From NCBI RefSeq assembly GCF_001423405.1, contig NZ_LMNS01000039.1, positions 306,948 to 370,947 on the forward strand: DNA of 64,000 bases, written 5' to 3'. The position numbers were made by a program, and so were the translations under genes. This DNA is from Methylobacterium sp. Leaf123. Lineage in GTDB: Bacteria > Pseudomonadota > Alphaproteobacteria > Rhizobiales > Beijerinckiaceae. The notes under the pieces were generated by a model. It made no database searches and was not told the DNA's origin. It worked only from the letters and a program-made list of their open reading frames with translations. Below are positions 10,578-19,084 of the stretch, piece after piece. Positions within the stretch are counted from its first letter, which is position 1. Each line of letters starts with the position of its first letter.

Positions 10578-10949
10578 ATGCATATCAGCCACGATCCCAC
10601 CGCCCCGGAATCCGAAAAGATCGGGTTCGACGCCTTCCTTGCCGTCGATATCCGTGTCGGCACCGTCGTCGCGGCCGAGCCGTTCCCCGAGGCGCGCAAA
10701 CCGGCGATCAAGCTCGTCATCGATTTCGGGCCGGTGATCGGTGCCAAGCGTTCCAGCGCGCAGATCACCGAGCATTACAGCCCCGACACCCTGGTCGGCC
10801 GGCAGGTCGCAGCGGTGGTGAACTTCCCGCCGCGCCAGATCGGAAAATTCCTGTCGGAGGTGCTGACGCTCGGCTTTGCCGACACGGCCGGCGCCGTCGT
10901 GCTGTTTGCCCCCGACAAGCCGGTGCCGGACGGCAGCCGCCTGTTCTGA
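10578..10949 (+). CDS. csaA: CsaA-type tRNA-binding domain protein
   Basis: This 123-residue stand-alone OB-fold protein belongs to the EMAP-II/tRNA-binding family. It shows F-L-A-V-D-I-R-V-G-T-V, A-R-K-P-A-I-K-L-V-I-D-F-G, S-S-A-Q-I-T and G-R-Q-V-A-A-V-V-N-F-P-P-R-Q-I-G. CsaA in Bacillus is described as a secretion-related chaperone, and the fold is shared with tRNA-binding appendages of synthetases. The ATG at 10578 removes an unrelated upstream stretch. It lies 163 nt upstream of hisS, on the same strand; whether that placement is functional is unclear. Confidence 0.88.
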   Translation: MHISHDPTAPESEKIGFDAFLAVDIRVGTVVAAEPFPEARKPAIKLVIDFGPVIGAKRSSAQITEHYSPDTLVGRQVAAVVNFPPRQIGKFLSEVLTLGFADTAGAVVLFAPDKPVPDGSRLF

Positions 10950-11112
10950 GGTCTCTCACGAGACGCCCGCGTAGTCGCCGCGGGAGCGATAACGGTCCGC
11001 GACCGCGCGTTTCGTGAGGCCCTCCGAGGCCGCATCGGGTTGCCGCCCCGCCCGCGGCTGCGATAGAGCCCAAGCCTCATTCCCGACCCATCCCGCTCCG
11101 ATCGGCGACGAC

Positions 11113-12624
11113 ATGGCCAAGGCCGACACCCTGAAACCCCGCCTGCCGCGTGGCTTCCCCGACCGCACCGAGGCCGACATCCTGGCCCAGGGGCGGATGC
11201 TCGACACGATCCGGCAGACCTTCGAGCTCTACGGCTTCGAGGCGCTGGAGACCCCCTTCGTCGAGTACACCGAGTCGCTCGGCAAGTTCCTGCCGGATCT
11301 CGACCGGCCAAACGAGGGCGTGTTCTCGTTCCAGGACGATGACGAGCAATGGCTCTCGCTGCGCTACGATCTCACGGCGCCGCTCGCCCGCCATGTCGCC
11401 GAGAACTTCGACGCGATCCCGAAGCCCTATCGCAGCTACCGGGCGGGCTATGTCTTCCGCAACGAGAAGCCGGGGCCGGGCCGCTTCCGCCAGTTCATGC
11501 AGTTCGATGCCGACATCGTCGGCGCGGGCAGCGTCGCGGCCGATGCCGAGACCTGCATGCTGATGGCCGACACGCTGGAGCGGCTCGGGCTTTCGGGCCA
11601 GTACGTCGTCAAGGTCAACAACCGCAAAGTGCTCGACGGCGTCATGGAGGCGATCGGCCTCGCCGGCCCGGACAAGGCCGGCCAGCGGCTCACGGTGCTG
11701 CGCGCCATCGACAAGCTCGACCGTCTCGGCGCCGACGGCGTGCGCCTGCTGCTCGGCGCCGGCCGCAAGGATGAGAGCGGCGACTTCACCAAGGGCGCCG
11801 GGCTTGGCGACGAGGCGATCGAGCGCATCCTCGCCTATGTCGGCTTCGAGGCGAGCCCGCACGAGGGCGCCGACCGGATGGCGTTCTGGGAAAAGTTCTT
11901 CGGCTCCTGGCAGGAGGTCGTCGGCACCTCCGAGACCGGCCGCGAGGGCATTGCCGAACTCCACGCGATCATGCGGCTCTGCGAGGCGGCGGGCTACGGC
12001 CATGACCGGGTGCGGGCCGACCCCTCCGTGGTGCGCGGCCTCGAATACTATACCGGCCCGGTCTACGAGGCGGAGCTGACCTTCCCCGTCACCAACGAGG
12101 ACGGCCAGACCGTCCGCTTCGGCTCGGTGGCGGGCGGCGGGCGCTATGACGGCCTCGTCGGGCGCTTCCGCAGCGAGCCGGTGCCGGCGACCGGCTTCTC
12201 CATCGGCGTCTCGCGGCTGTTCTCGGCCCTGCGGCTGACCAAGAGCCCCCTGGTGGAGGGCGCGGCCAAGCCCGGCCCGGTCGTGGTGCTGGTGCTCGAT
12301 CGCGAAAACATCGCCGAGTATCAGGCGCTGGTCGCGCGGTTGCGCGCGGAAAACATCCGGGCCGAGCTCTATCTGGGTGCGGCCGGGATGAAGGCGCAGA
12401 TGAAATATGCCGACCGTCGCCGCGCGCCGGCGGTGGTGATCCAGGGCTCGAACGAGCGCGAGGCCGGCGAGGTCCAGATCAAAGATCTGATCGCGGGCGC
12501 CCGCGCGGCCGAAGACATCGCCAGCAATGCCGAATGGAAAGCCGCGCGCCCGGCCCAGGTCTCGGTGCCGGTAGAGCGGATGGTCGAGGCGGTTCGCGAA
12601 ACGCTGGCCCGGCATTTCGGGTGA
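11113..12624 (+). CDS. hisS: Histidine--tRNA ligase
   Basis: The 503-residue class II aminoacyl-tRNA synthetase charges tRNA-His. Motif 1 (Y-G-F-E-A-L-E-T-P-F), motif 2 (Y-R-A-G-Y-V-F-R-N-E-K-P-G-P-G-R-F-R-Q-F), the His-specific L-E-Y-Y-T-G and A-G-G-G-R-Y-D motifs, and a C-terminal anticodon domain (V-V-L-V-L-D-R-E-N...) are all present. The branch with K-P-G-P-G-R is typical of alphaproteobacteria. ATG at 11113 begins M-A-K-A-D-T-L-K-P-R-L-P-R-G-F, a normal N terminus; the longer frame from 11014 is not supported. A GC-rich hairpin lies about 40 nt beyond the stop. Confidence 0.96.
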   Translation: MAKADTLKPRLPRGFPDRTEADILAQGRMLDTIRQTFELYGFEALETPFVEYTESLGKFLPDLDRPNEGVFSFQDDDEQWLSLRYDLTAPLARHVAENFDAIPKPYRSYRAGYVFRNEKPGPGRFRQFMQFDADIVGAGSVAADAETCMLMADTLERLGLSGQYVVKVNNRKVLDGVMEAIGLAGPDKAGQRLTVLRAIDKLDRLGADGVRLLLGAGRKDESGDFTKGAGLGDEAIERILAYVGFEASPHEGADRMAFWEKFFGSWQEVVGTSETGREGIAELHAIMRLCEAAGYGHDRVRADPSVVRGLEYYTGPVYEAELTFPVTNEDGQTVRFGSVAGGGRYDGLVGRFRSEPVPATGFSIGVSRLFSALRLTKSPLVEGAAKPGPVVVLVLDRENIAEYQALVARLRAENIRAELYLGAAGMKAQMKYADRRRAPAVVIQGSNEREAGEVQIKDLIAGARAAEDIASNAEWKAARPAQVSVPVERMVEAVRETLARHFG

Positions 12625-12662
12625 GCCAGTCCCACCCGAAACGTCGGTCCGTATGAGCTTAT

Positions 12663-12690
12663 CCCCTCCCCCCGCTGGCGGGGAGAGGGG
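12663..12690. terminator. GC-rich hairpin between convergent hisS and the DUF883-like gene
   Basis: CCCCT-CCCCCCGC pairs imperfectly with GCGGGG-A-GAGGGG across a 2-nt gap. There is no T tract on either side, so this may be a weak bidirectional terminator or a generic intergenic palindrome. Confidence 0.4.
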
Positions 12691-12708
12691 AAGACCTACG
12701 CTTGTCCC

Positions 12709-13521
12709 TTACAGACCGTGCGCCGGCCGTGAAGTCTCGTTGAAGCCGGGCCGAGCGCCGGTCGCTTGGCCGGTTGCCGGCCCGCCCTGCTGACCACTCT
12801 GCGGGCCACCGTCCGCGCTCGCGCGCTTGACCGCCGCATCGAGATTTTCGGGATCGAGCGCCGTCTCGACGAAGGCGCGGCCGCGATGGGTCAGGTCGCG
12901 GGCGTAGCGGATGCCCTGATCGCGCAGGTCGTCGGCATAGGGGCCGAGCGCCCGGTCTTCCTGGCGGGTGCGCGGCAGGAGCGCGCCGAGCAGCAGGCCG
13001 GCGGCGAGGCCGACCACGCCGACGAGGATTGGGTTCTCGGAGACGAACTGCTCCGTGGCGGTGCGGCCCTCGTTCAGGCGGCGATAGCCGCGATCCGCGA
13101 GGTCGGCGGCACGCTGGCGCTGCGTCTCGTAGCGGTCTTCGGCCCAGGAGCGGGCATCCTCGTAGGTCTCGCTCGCCCGCTCGCGGGCGGCGCGAACCGT
13201 GTCGCCGGCCTGGGCGCGGGTGGAATCGGCGGCCTCGCTCACGCGGTTCTTCAGCTCGGAGGCCCGGTCCGCAGCCTGATCGCGCAGGTTGCGTGCACCT
13301 TCCCGCGCCTGTTCCGTCGTATCCTGCAAGCCGGCCTGCAGGCGGGCATTGGCGTCGCGGCCCTGCGCCGTCGCCCGGTCGGAAATGTCGTGCAGATTGT
13401 GCTCGACGCCGGATTCACGGGGCATGCCGGAACGGGCAGCGATGTTCTCGGGCAGGGTCTCCACCGGCGCGCCGGTGGGCGGCGTAGTGACCGGACCTTG
13501 ATGGTTGGGGCCTTGGCTCAT
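12709..13521 (-). CDS. Apolipophorin/ElaB-YqjD(DUF883)-like helical membrane protein
   Basis: The 270-residue protein is almost entirely Ala/Arg/Glu-rich amphipathic helix with heptad-like repeats (about residues 45-150), then one hydrophobic segment N-P-I-L-V-G-V-V-G-L-A-A-G-L-L-L-G-A-L-L-P (about 163-183), and a disordered Gly/Gln-rich tail. This resembles ElaB/YqjD/DUF883 proteins, which are C-tail-anchored stress proteins, though here the anchor is internal. It is the last gene of a four-gene operon of small membrane proteins that begins at 14867. The function is unknown; induction with the general stress response is inferred from the upstream promoter. Confidence 0.65.
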   Translation of the reverse strand: MSQGPNHQGPVTTPPTGAPVETLPENIAARSGMPRESGVEHNLHDISDRATAQGRDANARLQAGLQDTTEQAREGARNLRDQAADRASELKNRVSEAADSTRAQAGDTVRAARERASETYEDARSWAEDRYETQRQRAADLADRGYRRLNEGRTATEQFVSENPILVGVVGLAAGLLLGALLPRTRQEDRALGPYADDLRDQGIRYARDLTHRGRAFVETALDPENLDAAVKRASADGGPQSGQQGGPATGQATGARPGFNETSRPAHGL

Positions 13522-13585
13522 GATGGACTCCGATTCCTGGTCGGCCGTCGGCGCGGAGCGTCCGCGCGCGGCTTGAGATGAGGGG

Positions 13586-13972
13586 TCAGACCTGACGCTC
13601 GGGCGGCAGATCGTGGAGGGGGCGCCCGCCGGGGGCGTCGGGGTCGTAGGTGCGGTCGGCTCCCGTCACGGTGACGGGCTTGGCCTCCACCGGCACCACG
13701 GCACGGGAGGGAGAGGGACGACGGACGGTCCGCATGCCGTTGAGCAGGAGACCGACGCCGGCCGCGATCAGCAGCACCGGCACGGGGTTGCGCCGCACCG
13801 CCAGCAGGGCGTCGTCGTAGAAGCCGCTATAGGGCGTCTGCCGGGCCGAGCCGAGCATCTCATCGACGAGGCTCGACGCGTTCAGGCGCCCCTGGATCCG
13901 GTCGATGGTCTCATCGAGACGGGCGCGGCTCTGCTCGATGTCCTTCTCGAGATCCGAGATCGATTCGCTCAT
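13586..13972 (-). CDS. DUF3618-domain membrane protein
   Basis: A 128-residue protein beginning S-I-S-D-L-E-K-D-I-E-Q-S-R-A-R-L-D-E-T-I-D-R-I-Q-G-R-L, the DUF3618 signature (helical, acidic/basic alternation). A membrane segment follows near residue 75 (R-R-N-P-V-P-V-L-L-I-A-A-G-V-G-L-L-L-N-G) and then a polar tail. ATG at 13972 overlaps the stop of the preceding holin-like gene by 4 nt (13969-13972), so translation is probably coupled. DUF3618 genes regularly accompany DUF1469/holin-X genes in Hyphomicrobiales; no activity is known. Confidence 0.8.
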   Translation of the reverse strand: MSESISDLEKDIEQSRARLDETIDRIQGRLNASSLVDEMLGSARQTPYSGFYDDALLAVRRNPVPVLLIAAGVGLLLNGMRTVRRPSPSRAVVPVEAKPVTVTGADRTYDPDAPGGRPLHDLPPERQV

Positions 13973-14376
13973 CCCGAAACCCTTTCCGTCAACGCGCGGG
14001 CATCCTGCCGGACCTGACGCGAGGTCCGGGTCGGCGCGAGGTTGGACAGCGACATCGCCCGGGCGCCGATGACGCCGAGCACGACGGCCACGAGCAGCAT
14101 GCCGCCGCCCACGAGCAGGGCTGCGAGCCACTCCGACCCCACCAGGGTCGCGACGAACTTCACGAGCGCGCCGATGAGCACCAGCATCGCGGTGACCGCG
14201 AACACCGCGGCCAGCACCATCATCGCGAGGCCGATGAACAACGAGCGGATGTTGCTCGTCATCTCCGTGCGGAAGAGGGCGATTTCCTTGCTGGCAAGCT
14301 CACTGGCCTCGCGCAGGGCGTCGGCGACGAGGGCTTGGATCGACGAAGGGGGAGGGGAGGGGTTTGGGCCTGCCAT
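13969..14376 (-). CDS. Phage-holin-like family (PF07332/DUF1469) membrane protein
   Basis: The 135-residue protein starts with a soluble helix (I-Q-A-L-V-A-D-A-L-R-E-A-S-E-L-A-S-K-E-I), then two transmembrane segments (about residues 47-73 and 83-105), and a basic tail. The L-A-x-K-E-x-x-L-F-R-x-E helix before paired TMs is the signature of the holin-X/DUF1469 family, which in bacteria outside phages is a chromosomal membrane/stress protein and not a lysis holin. It is 11 nt downstream of the first operon gene and overlaps the next by 4 nt. No prophage genes surround it. Confidence 0.75.
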   Translation of the reverse strand: MAGPNPSPPPSSIQALVADALREASELASKEIALFRTEMTSNIRSLFIGLAMMVLAAVFAVTAMLVLIGALVKFVATLVGSEWLAALLVGGGMLLVAVVLGVIGARAMSLSNLAPTRTSRQVRQDARALTERVSG

Positions 14377-14387
14377 GGCGCGTCCCT

Positions 14388-14867
14388 TCAGGCCCGGTAA
14401 TCGTCGTAGGCGCGGTCCGTCTCGGCGGTGCCCGAGGCCTTGACGAAGCGCGACAGCAGGAAGCCCGCCGCGAACGCGCCGACCGCCACCGTCACCGGGG
14501 AACGCCGGGCATAGGTTTCCGCCTGACGGTAGAAGTCGTCGAGGCTGCGTCGCTCGATCGAACCCGCGAGGTCGTCGAGCCCCTCGGCGGCGCTGTCGAA
14601 GAAGGCGCGGATGTTCGGGCGGTCGTCGAAGGTCTTGCCCGAGTCGCGCAGGGACTTGGCGAGGTCTGAGACGGACCGGGCGGCCTCGCCCTTGCGGTCA
14701 TCGACGTAGGAGAGCGCCTGCTGGCGTGCGGCGGCAGCGAGACCCTTGCTGCGCTCGGCCGCCAAGCTTGCCGTGTCTTCCACGTCGTGGCGCAGATCGT
14801 CCAGGTCGGCCTTGGTCTCGGCCGGCCTGGCGCCGCCGACGGGATCTGGGGACGCGGACGAGGTCAT
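14388..14867 (-). CDS. First gene of stress operon: helical tail-anchored protein
   Basis: A 159-residue protein with a long Ala-rich amphipathic helix (A-D-L-D-D-L-R-H-D-V-E-D-T-A, S-Y-V-D-D-R-K-G-E-A-A-R-S-V) and a hydrophobic segment near the C terminus (S-P-V-T-V-A-V-G-A-F-A-A-G-F-L-L-S-R-F). It lacks a named domain but resembles nutrient-deprivation/DUF883-type proteins. ATG at 14867 has GGAGA about 8 nt upstream; a GTG at 14897 is possible. A candidate sigma-EcfG promoter lies about 80-110 nt upstream, so it probably leads the four-gene stress operon. Confidence 0.65.
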   Translation of the reverse strand: MTSSASPDPVGGARPAETKADLDDLRHDVEDTASLAAERSKGLAAAARQQALSYVDDRKGEAARSVSDLAKSLRDSGKTFDDRPNIRAFFDSAAEGLDDLAGSIERRSLDDFYRQAETYARRSPVTVAVGAFAAGFLLSRFVKASGTAETDRAYDDYRA

Positions 14868-15387
14868 GGGCTTGTCTCCGGCAAGATGGATGGTCACAGT
14901 CGCTGGACCGGCGCGGATGCGCTGCGATCTGCGATGAACGTGGCCGGAGAACCGTTGGCTGCCTCGCGGAGTTCCGTTTCACGAGACCCTTCCGGGCCGC
15001 GGGTGCCGAACGAAGCGCCTTCGCGAGCGGAAGTCAGAACAAGCGAGGAAGCGCCGCCGCTCCGATGCCGATGCCCGTCCCCACCATGCGCCCCGGCCCG
15101 ATGCCGGTTCAGGACCGGATGTCATCACCTATTCAGCTTAGCCCTTGCATGGTGGTGGCGGCTCTGCTGCACTGCGGGGAACGCAGGAAGGCGTGGGGGC
15201 CGGTCGGGCGGATGCGGGATCGAACAGCGGTGACATCGTCGGTCCGCCCGCTTGACCTGCAGGGGGGGATGCGTTTGGCTGCATCTCGACGGATCGCGCC
15301 AGGCTTCCGCGCGTTTTCTCCCCGACGCAAGACCCTTCGGCCGGCGCGCTCCGCGTGCCGGCCTCAGCGAGGACCGGAGCCGGGTTC
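14868..15387. other. Divergent intergenic region, stress operon / otsA
   Basis: These 520 nt hold the sigma-EcfG-like site on the minus strand. A second GGAAC occurs at 15178 on the plus strand but has no CGTT at the right distance. Open frames through the region are Arg/Pro-rich and unconvincing as genes. Confidence 0.5.
14950..14975 (-). promoter_or_regulatory. Candidate sigma-EcfG (general stress) promoter of the 14.9-12.7 kb operon
   Basis: On the minus strand GGAAC (14975-14971) is followed after 17 nt by GGTT (14953-14950). This matches the alphaproteobacterial general-stress consensus GGAAC-N16/17-(C/G)GTT, except that the best form is CGTT. It lies 83 nt from the ATG at 14867 and faces a membrane-protein operon of the type usually induced by stress. 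Confidence 0.55.
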
Positions 15388-16812
15388 GTGGCACGTCTGA
15401 TCATCGTCTCCAACCGTGTCGCCGTGCCCGCCGAGGGCAAGGATGCGGTCTCCGCAGGGGGACTCGCCGTCGCGGTCAAGGAAGCTTTCTCCTCCTACGA
15501 GGGGTTGTGGTTCGGTTGGAGCGGAAACATCCGCGAAAACCCGAGCACCGAGCCGGAACTGATCGACCGCGGGTCGATCCAGTACGCCGTCCTTGACCTG
15601 TCGCCGCAAGACCACCGCGAGTATTACGCCGGCTTCGCCAACCGGGCGCTCTGGCCGATCATGCATTACCGGATCGGGCTCGGGACATTCTCCCGCTCGG
15701 ATTATGCCGGCTATCGGCGGGTCAACCAGACCTTCGCCCAGGCGCTCGCCAAGCTCGTCGAGCCCGACGACCTGATCTGGGTGCACGATTACCATCTGCT
15801 GCCGCTGGCGAGCGAACTGCGCGGCCAGGGCATCGCCAACCCGATCGGCTATTTCCACCACATCCCGTGGCCCGCCGCCGACGTGTTCAACACCCTGCCC
15901 GCCAGCAACGAGCTGCTGCGCGCCATGGCCGATTACGACCTGATCGGGCTGCAGACCGATTCGGACGTGCAGAATCTCTCGCGCAACTTCATCGACACGA
16001 TGCGGGCGATCCCGCTCGGTGGCGGCTCGATGATGGTGGACGGGCGCCGCACGCGAATCCGCGCCTTCCCCATCGGCATCGATGTCGCCAGCTTCAAGGA
16101 AGCCGCCGACAAGGCCGGCTCCAACAAGGTGGTGCGCGAGACCATGGCCGGCCTGCGCACCCGCAAGCTGCTCATCGGCGTCGATCGGCTCGACTATTCG
16201 AAGGGCGTGCCCGAGCGCATGGAGGCGGTGGACCGCTTCTTCGCCTCGAATCCGGACCAGCGCGGCAACGTCGTCTACATCCAGATCACGCCGAAATCCC
16301 GCAGCGAGGTGCCGGAATACGAGCAGCTCTCGCGCGAGGTGAACGAGAAGGTCGGCGACATCAACGGCATGCTCGGCGAGCCGGCCTGGACGCCGATCCA
16401 GTACGTCACCAAGGCCTATCCGCGCCCCGTCCTCGCCGGTCTCTACCGGGCGGCCCGCGTCGGCCTCGTCACGCCGATGCGCGACGGCATGAACTTGGTG
16501 GCCAAGGAATACGTCGTCGCCCAGAGCGAGGAGGATCCCGGCGTCCTCGTCCTCTCCAAGTTCGCCGGTGCGGCCCGGCAATTGCCCGAGGCACTGCTCG
16601 TGAACCCCTACGACCGGTTCGAGGTCGCGGAGGCGATCCGGCAGGCGCTCTACATGCCCCGCGGCGAGCGCCTGGAGCGCTGGAAGCCGATGGCCGACCG
16701 CATGCTGCGCGAGGACGTGGATTGGTGGGCCCGCTGCTTCATGGTGGAGCTGGAGACCTTCCGCACCGTCGAGCGTGAGCCGCCGAGCACGACGGCGGCG
16801 GCGGCGGAGTAG
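15388..16812 (+). CDS. otsA: Trehalose-6-phosphate synthase
   Basis: The 474-residue GT20 glycosyltransferase makes trehalose 6-phosphate from UDP-glucose and glucose 6-phosphate. Family motifs are L-I-I-V-S-N-R-V at the N terminus, W-S-G-N, W-P-I-M-H-Y-R, V-H-D-Y-H-L-L-P, F-F-H-x-P-W-P-like Y-F-H-H-I-P-W-P, R-L-D-Y-S-K-G-V-P-E-R and D-G-M-N-L-V-A-K-E-Y. GTG at 15388 (V-A-R-L-I-I-V-S-N-R) is chosen because AGCGAGGACC lies just upstream; GTG at 15355 would add 11 poor residues. No otsB phosphatase is present next to it, and glgX follows 82 nt downstream. Confidence 0.94.
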   Translation: MARLIIVSNRVAVPAEGKDAVSAGGLAVAVKEAFSSYEGLWFGWSGNIRENPSTEPELIDRGSIQYAVLDLSPQDHREYYAGFANRALWPIMHYRIGLGTFSRSDYAGYRRVNQTFAQALAKLVEPDDLIWVHDYHLLPLASELRGQGIANPIGYFHHIPWPAADVFNTLPASNELLRAMADYDLIGLQTDSDVQNLSRNFIDTMRAIPLGGGSMMVDGRRTRIRAFPIGIDVASFKEAADKAGSNKVVRETMAGLRTRKLLIGVDRLDYSKGVPERMEAVDRFFASNPDQRGNVVYIQITPKSRSEVPEYEQLSREVNEKVGDINGMLGEPAWTPIQYVTKAYPRPVLAGLYRAARVGLVTPMRDGMNLVAKEYVVAQSEEDPGVLVLSKFAGAARQLPEALLVNPYDRFEVAEAIRQALYMPRGERLERWKPMADRMLREDVDWWARCFMVELETFRTVEREPPSTTAAAAE

Positions 16813-16894
16813 AGCGGGGCTTCCGCCTCGGCGACGAATCGGCCTAAGTCGAAGCGTGGCCTTTCATTTTAGGCCCGCTTTACGAAAGACCGGA

Positions 16895-18988
16895 ATGATC
16901 GTCATCGAGGAGGGCCTGCCGACGCCGTTGGGCGCGCATTTCGACGGCCGTGGCGTCAATTTCGCTCTCTTCTCGCAGAACGCGACCCGGGTCGATCTCT
17001 GCCTGTTCGATCCCGGCGCCCGCCACGAATCGCGCACGATCCGCCTTCCTTGCCGGACCGACGACGTCTTCCACGGCTATCTTCACGGCCTTCTGCCGGG
17101 GCAGCAATACGCCTACCGCGTGTTCGGCCCCTGGGATCCGGCCGCCGGCCACCGCTTCAACCCGGCCAAACTCGTCCTCGACCCCTATGCCCGCGAGATC
17201 GCCGGCCGCATCCGCTGGCATGACGCGCTCTACAGCCATCGCCATGGCGGCGTCCGCGAGGATCAGATGGACCGGCGCGACAGCGCCCCGTTCCTGCCCC
17301 GCGGCGTGGTCACCCGCCCCGATACCCCCGACGCGATCGCCCTGCCCGCGCCGCGCCCGCTCCAAGAGACGGTGATCTACGAAGCGCACGTCAAGGCGCT
17401 GACCCGGACGCATCCGGCGCTCTCGGAGGCCGAGCGCGGCACCTATCTCGGCCTCGCCCATCCGGCGATCATCGAGCACCTGTTGAAGCTCGGCGTCACC
17501 GCCCTCGAACTCCTGCCGATCCAGGCCTTCGCCGACGACCGCTTCCTGATCGACAAGGGCCTCGTCAATTTCTGGGGCTACCAGCCCTACAATTACTTCG
17601 CGCCGGAGCCGCGCTATCTCGGCGAGGGGGGCCCAAGCGGGCTGCGCTTTGCCATCCGCGAACTGGCCTCGGCCGGCATCGAGACCCTGATCGACGTGGT
17701 CTACAACCACACGGCGGAGGGTGACCATCGCGGGCCGACGCTCGCCTTCCGCGGCATCGACAATGCGAGCTACTACAAGCTCGACCCGGAAAATCCGCGC
17801 CGCAACATCGACTGCACCGGTTGCGGCAACACCCTGAACGTCGCCCATCCGCGGGTGATGCGGATGGTGCTCGACAGCTTGCGCCACTGGGTAACTGCCT
17901 ATGGCGTGGCAGGCTTCCGCTTCGATCTCGCGACGAGCCTCGGCCGCGCGCCGAGCGACTTCTCCCCCCAGGCCGCGTTCTTCCAGGCGGTGCAGCAGGA
18001 CCCGGTTCTCTCGCGGGTCAAACTCATCGCCGAGCCCTGGGACATCGGCGGGGGCGGCTACCAGCTCGGCGGCTATCCCTATGGCTGGAGCGAGTGGAAC
18101 GACCAGTTCCGCGACAACCTGCGCGGCTTCTGGCGGGGGGATTCCGGCACGCTCGCCAAGCTGACCCAGGGGCTCTCCGGCTCGCGCGAAATCTTCCTGC
18201 CCTCCGGCCGCTCGCCGCTCGCCAGCATCAACTTCGTCGCCTCGCATGACGGCTACACGCTCGCCGACGTGGTCGCCTACGAGGAGAAGCACAACGAGGC
18301 CAACGGCGAGGAGAACCGCGACGGCCACGGCCATAATCTCTCGGCCAATTACGGCGTCGAGGGCCCGACCGACGATGCCCGCATCCTGGCCGTGCGCGCC
18401 CGCCAGAAGCGCAACATGCTGGCCTGCGTGTTCTTCGCGCAGGGCGTGCCGATGCTGCTGATGGGCGACGAGCGGTCCCGCACGCAATCCGGCAACAACA
18501 ACGCCTATTGCCAGGACAACGCCCTGAGCTGGATGGATTGGGAGACCGATCCCGATCCGACGCTCACCACGTTCGTGGCGAACCTCGCCGCGCTCCGCCG
18601 GGTCTGCCGTTCCCTGCGGCGGCGGCACTTCCTCGTCGGCAGCCGCATCGGCGAGACGGCCCTGAAGGACGTGCACTGGCTCTCCCCCGACGGGACCGAG
18701 ATGGACGTGGCCGCCTGGGGCGACGGCGAGCGCCGCGCCTTCGGCATGCAGATGAGCAACGACATCGAGGGGTCGGAGCGCGTCCTCATTCTCATGAACG
18801 CGGCGCCCGAGCCCTGCCCCTTCGCCCTGCCGCCCGATCTCGGCGGCCCCTGGCGCCCGGTCTTCGACACCACCCTCGACACCGGCACGGTCCCCGACGG
18901 GGCGCGGCCGCCGGTCCCGGTCGGCGGCACCGTTGAACTGCCCGAGCGGGCGGTGCTGGTGCTGAAGTCGCCGCCCATCCTCGATTGA
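16895..18988 (+). CDS. glgX: Glycogen debranching enzyme (isoamylase-type, GH13)
   Basis: The 697-residue enzyme hydrolyses alpha-1,6 branches of glycogen or maltodextrin. It has an N-terminal CBM48-type domain (G-A-H-F-D-G-R-G-V-N-F-A-L-F-S) and a GH13 barrel with region I D-V-V-Y-N-H, region II G-F-R-F-D-L-A (nucleophile Asp), region III I-A-E-P-W-D (acid Glu) and region IV S-H-D-G. ATG at 16895 begins M-I-V-I-E-E-G, about 40 codons inside the open frame. It probably shares a transcript with otsA. The branch could equally be annotated treX, but treY and treZ are not present in the window. Confidence 0.92.
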   Translation: MIVIEEGLPTPLGAHFDGRGVNFALFSQNATRVDLCLFDPGARHESRTIRLPCRTDDVFHGYLHGLLPGQQYAYRVFGPWDPAAGHRFNPAKLVLDPYAREIAGRIRWHDALYSHRHGGVREDQMDRRDSAPFLPRGVVTRPDTPDAIALPAPRPLQETVIYEAHVKALTRTHPALSEAERGTYLGLAHPAIIEHLLKLGVTALELLPIQAFADDRFLIDKGLVNFWGYQPYNYFAPEPRYLGEGGPSGLRFAIRELASAGIETLIDVVYNHTAEGDHRGPTLAFRGIDNASYYKLDPENPRRNIDCTGCGNTLNVAHPRVMRMVLDSLRHWVTAYGVAGFRFDLATSLGRAPSDFSPQAAFFQAVQQDPVLSRVKLIAEPWDIGGGGYQLGGYPYGWSEWNDQFRDNLRGFWRGDSGTLAKLTQGLSGSREIFLPSGRSPLASINFVASHDGYTLADVVAYEEKHNEANGEENRDGHGHNLSANYGVEGPTDDARILAVRARQKRNMLACVFFAQGVPMLLMGDERSRTQSGNNNAYCQDNALSWMDWETDPDPTLTTFVANLAALRRVCRSLRRRHFLVGSRIGETALKDVHWLSPDGTEMDVAAWGDGERRAFGMQMSNDIEGSERVLILMNAAPEPCPFALPPDLGGPWRPVFDTTLDTGTVPDGARPPVPVGGTVELPERAVLVLKSPPILD

Positions 18989-19084
18989 GCCGCTCGAGCG
19001 GGAAAACGTCCCGCGCGTCTCGGCTTCCTCCGCCCCGCGTGGCATCGTGCGGCCCGGATCGCGACAGGGATGAGGACGGTATCG

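Noticed and set aside
13969..14376. Prophage lysis holin
   Set aside because: The holin-X-like protein lies among membrane/stress genes with no phage structural or integrase gene nearby, so a chromosomal stress role is more likely.
15178..15182. GGAAC upstream of otsA as a second sigma-EcfG promoter
   Set aside because: No CGTT or close variant at 16-17 nt, so it does not satisfy the two-element consensus.
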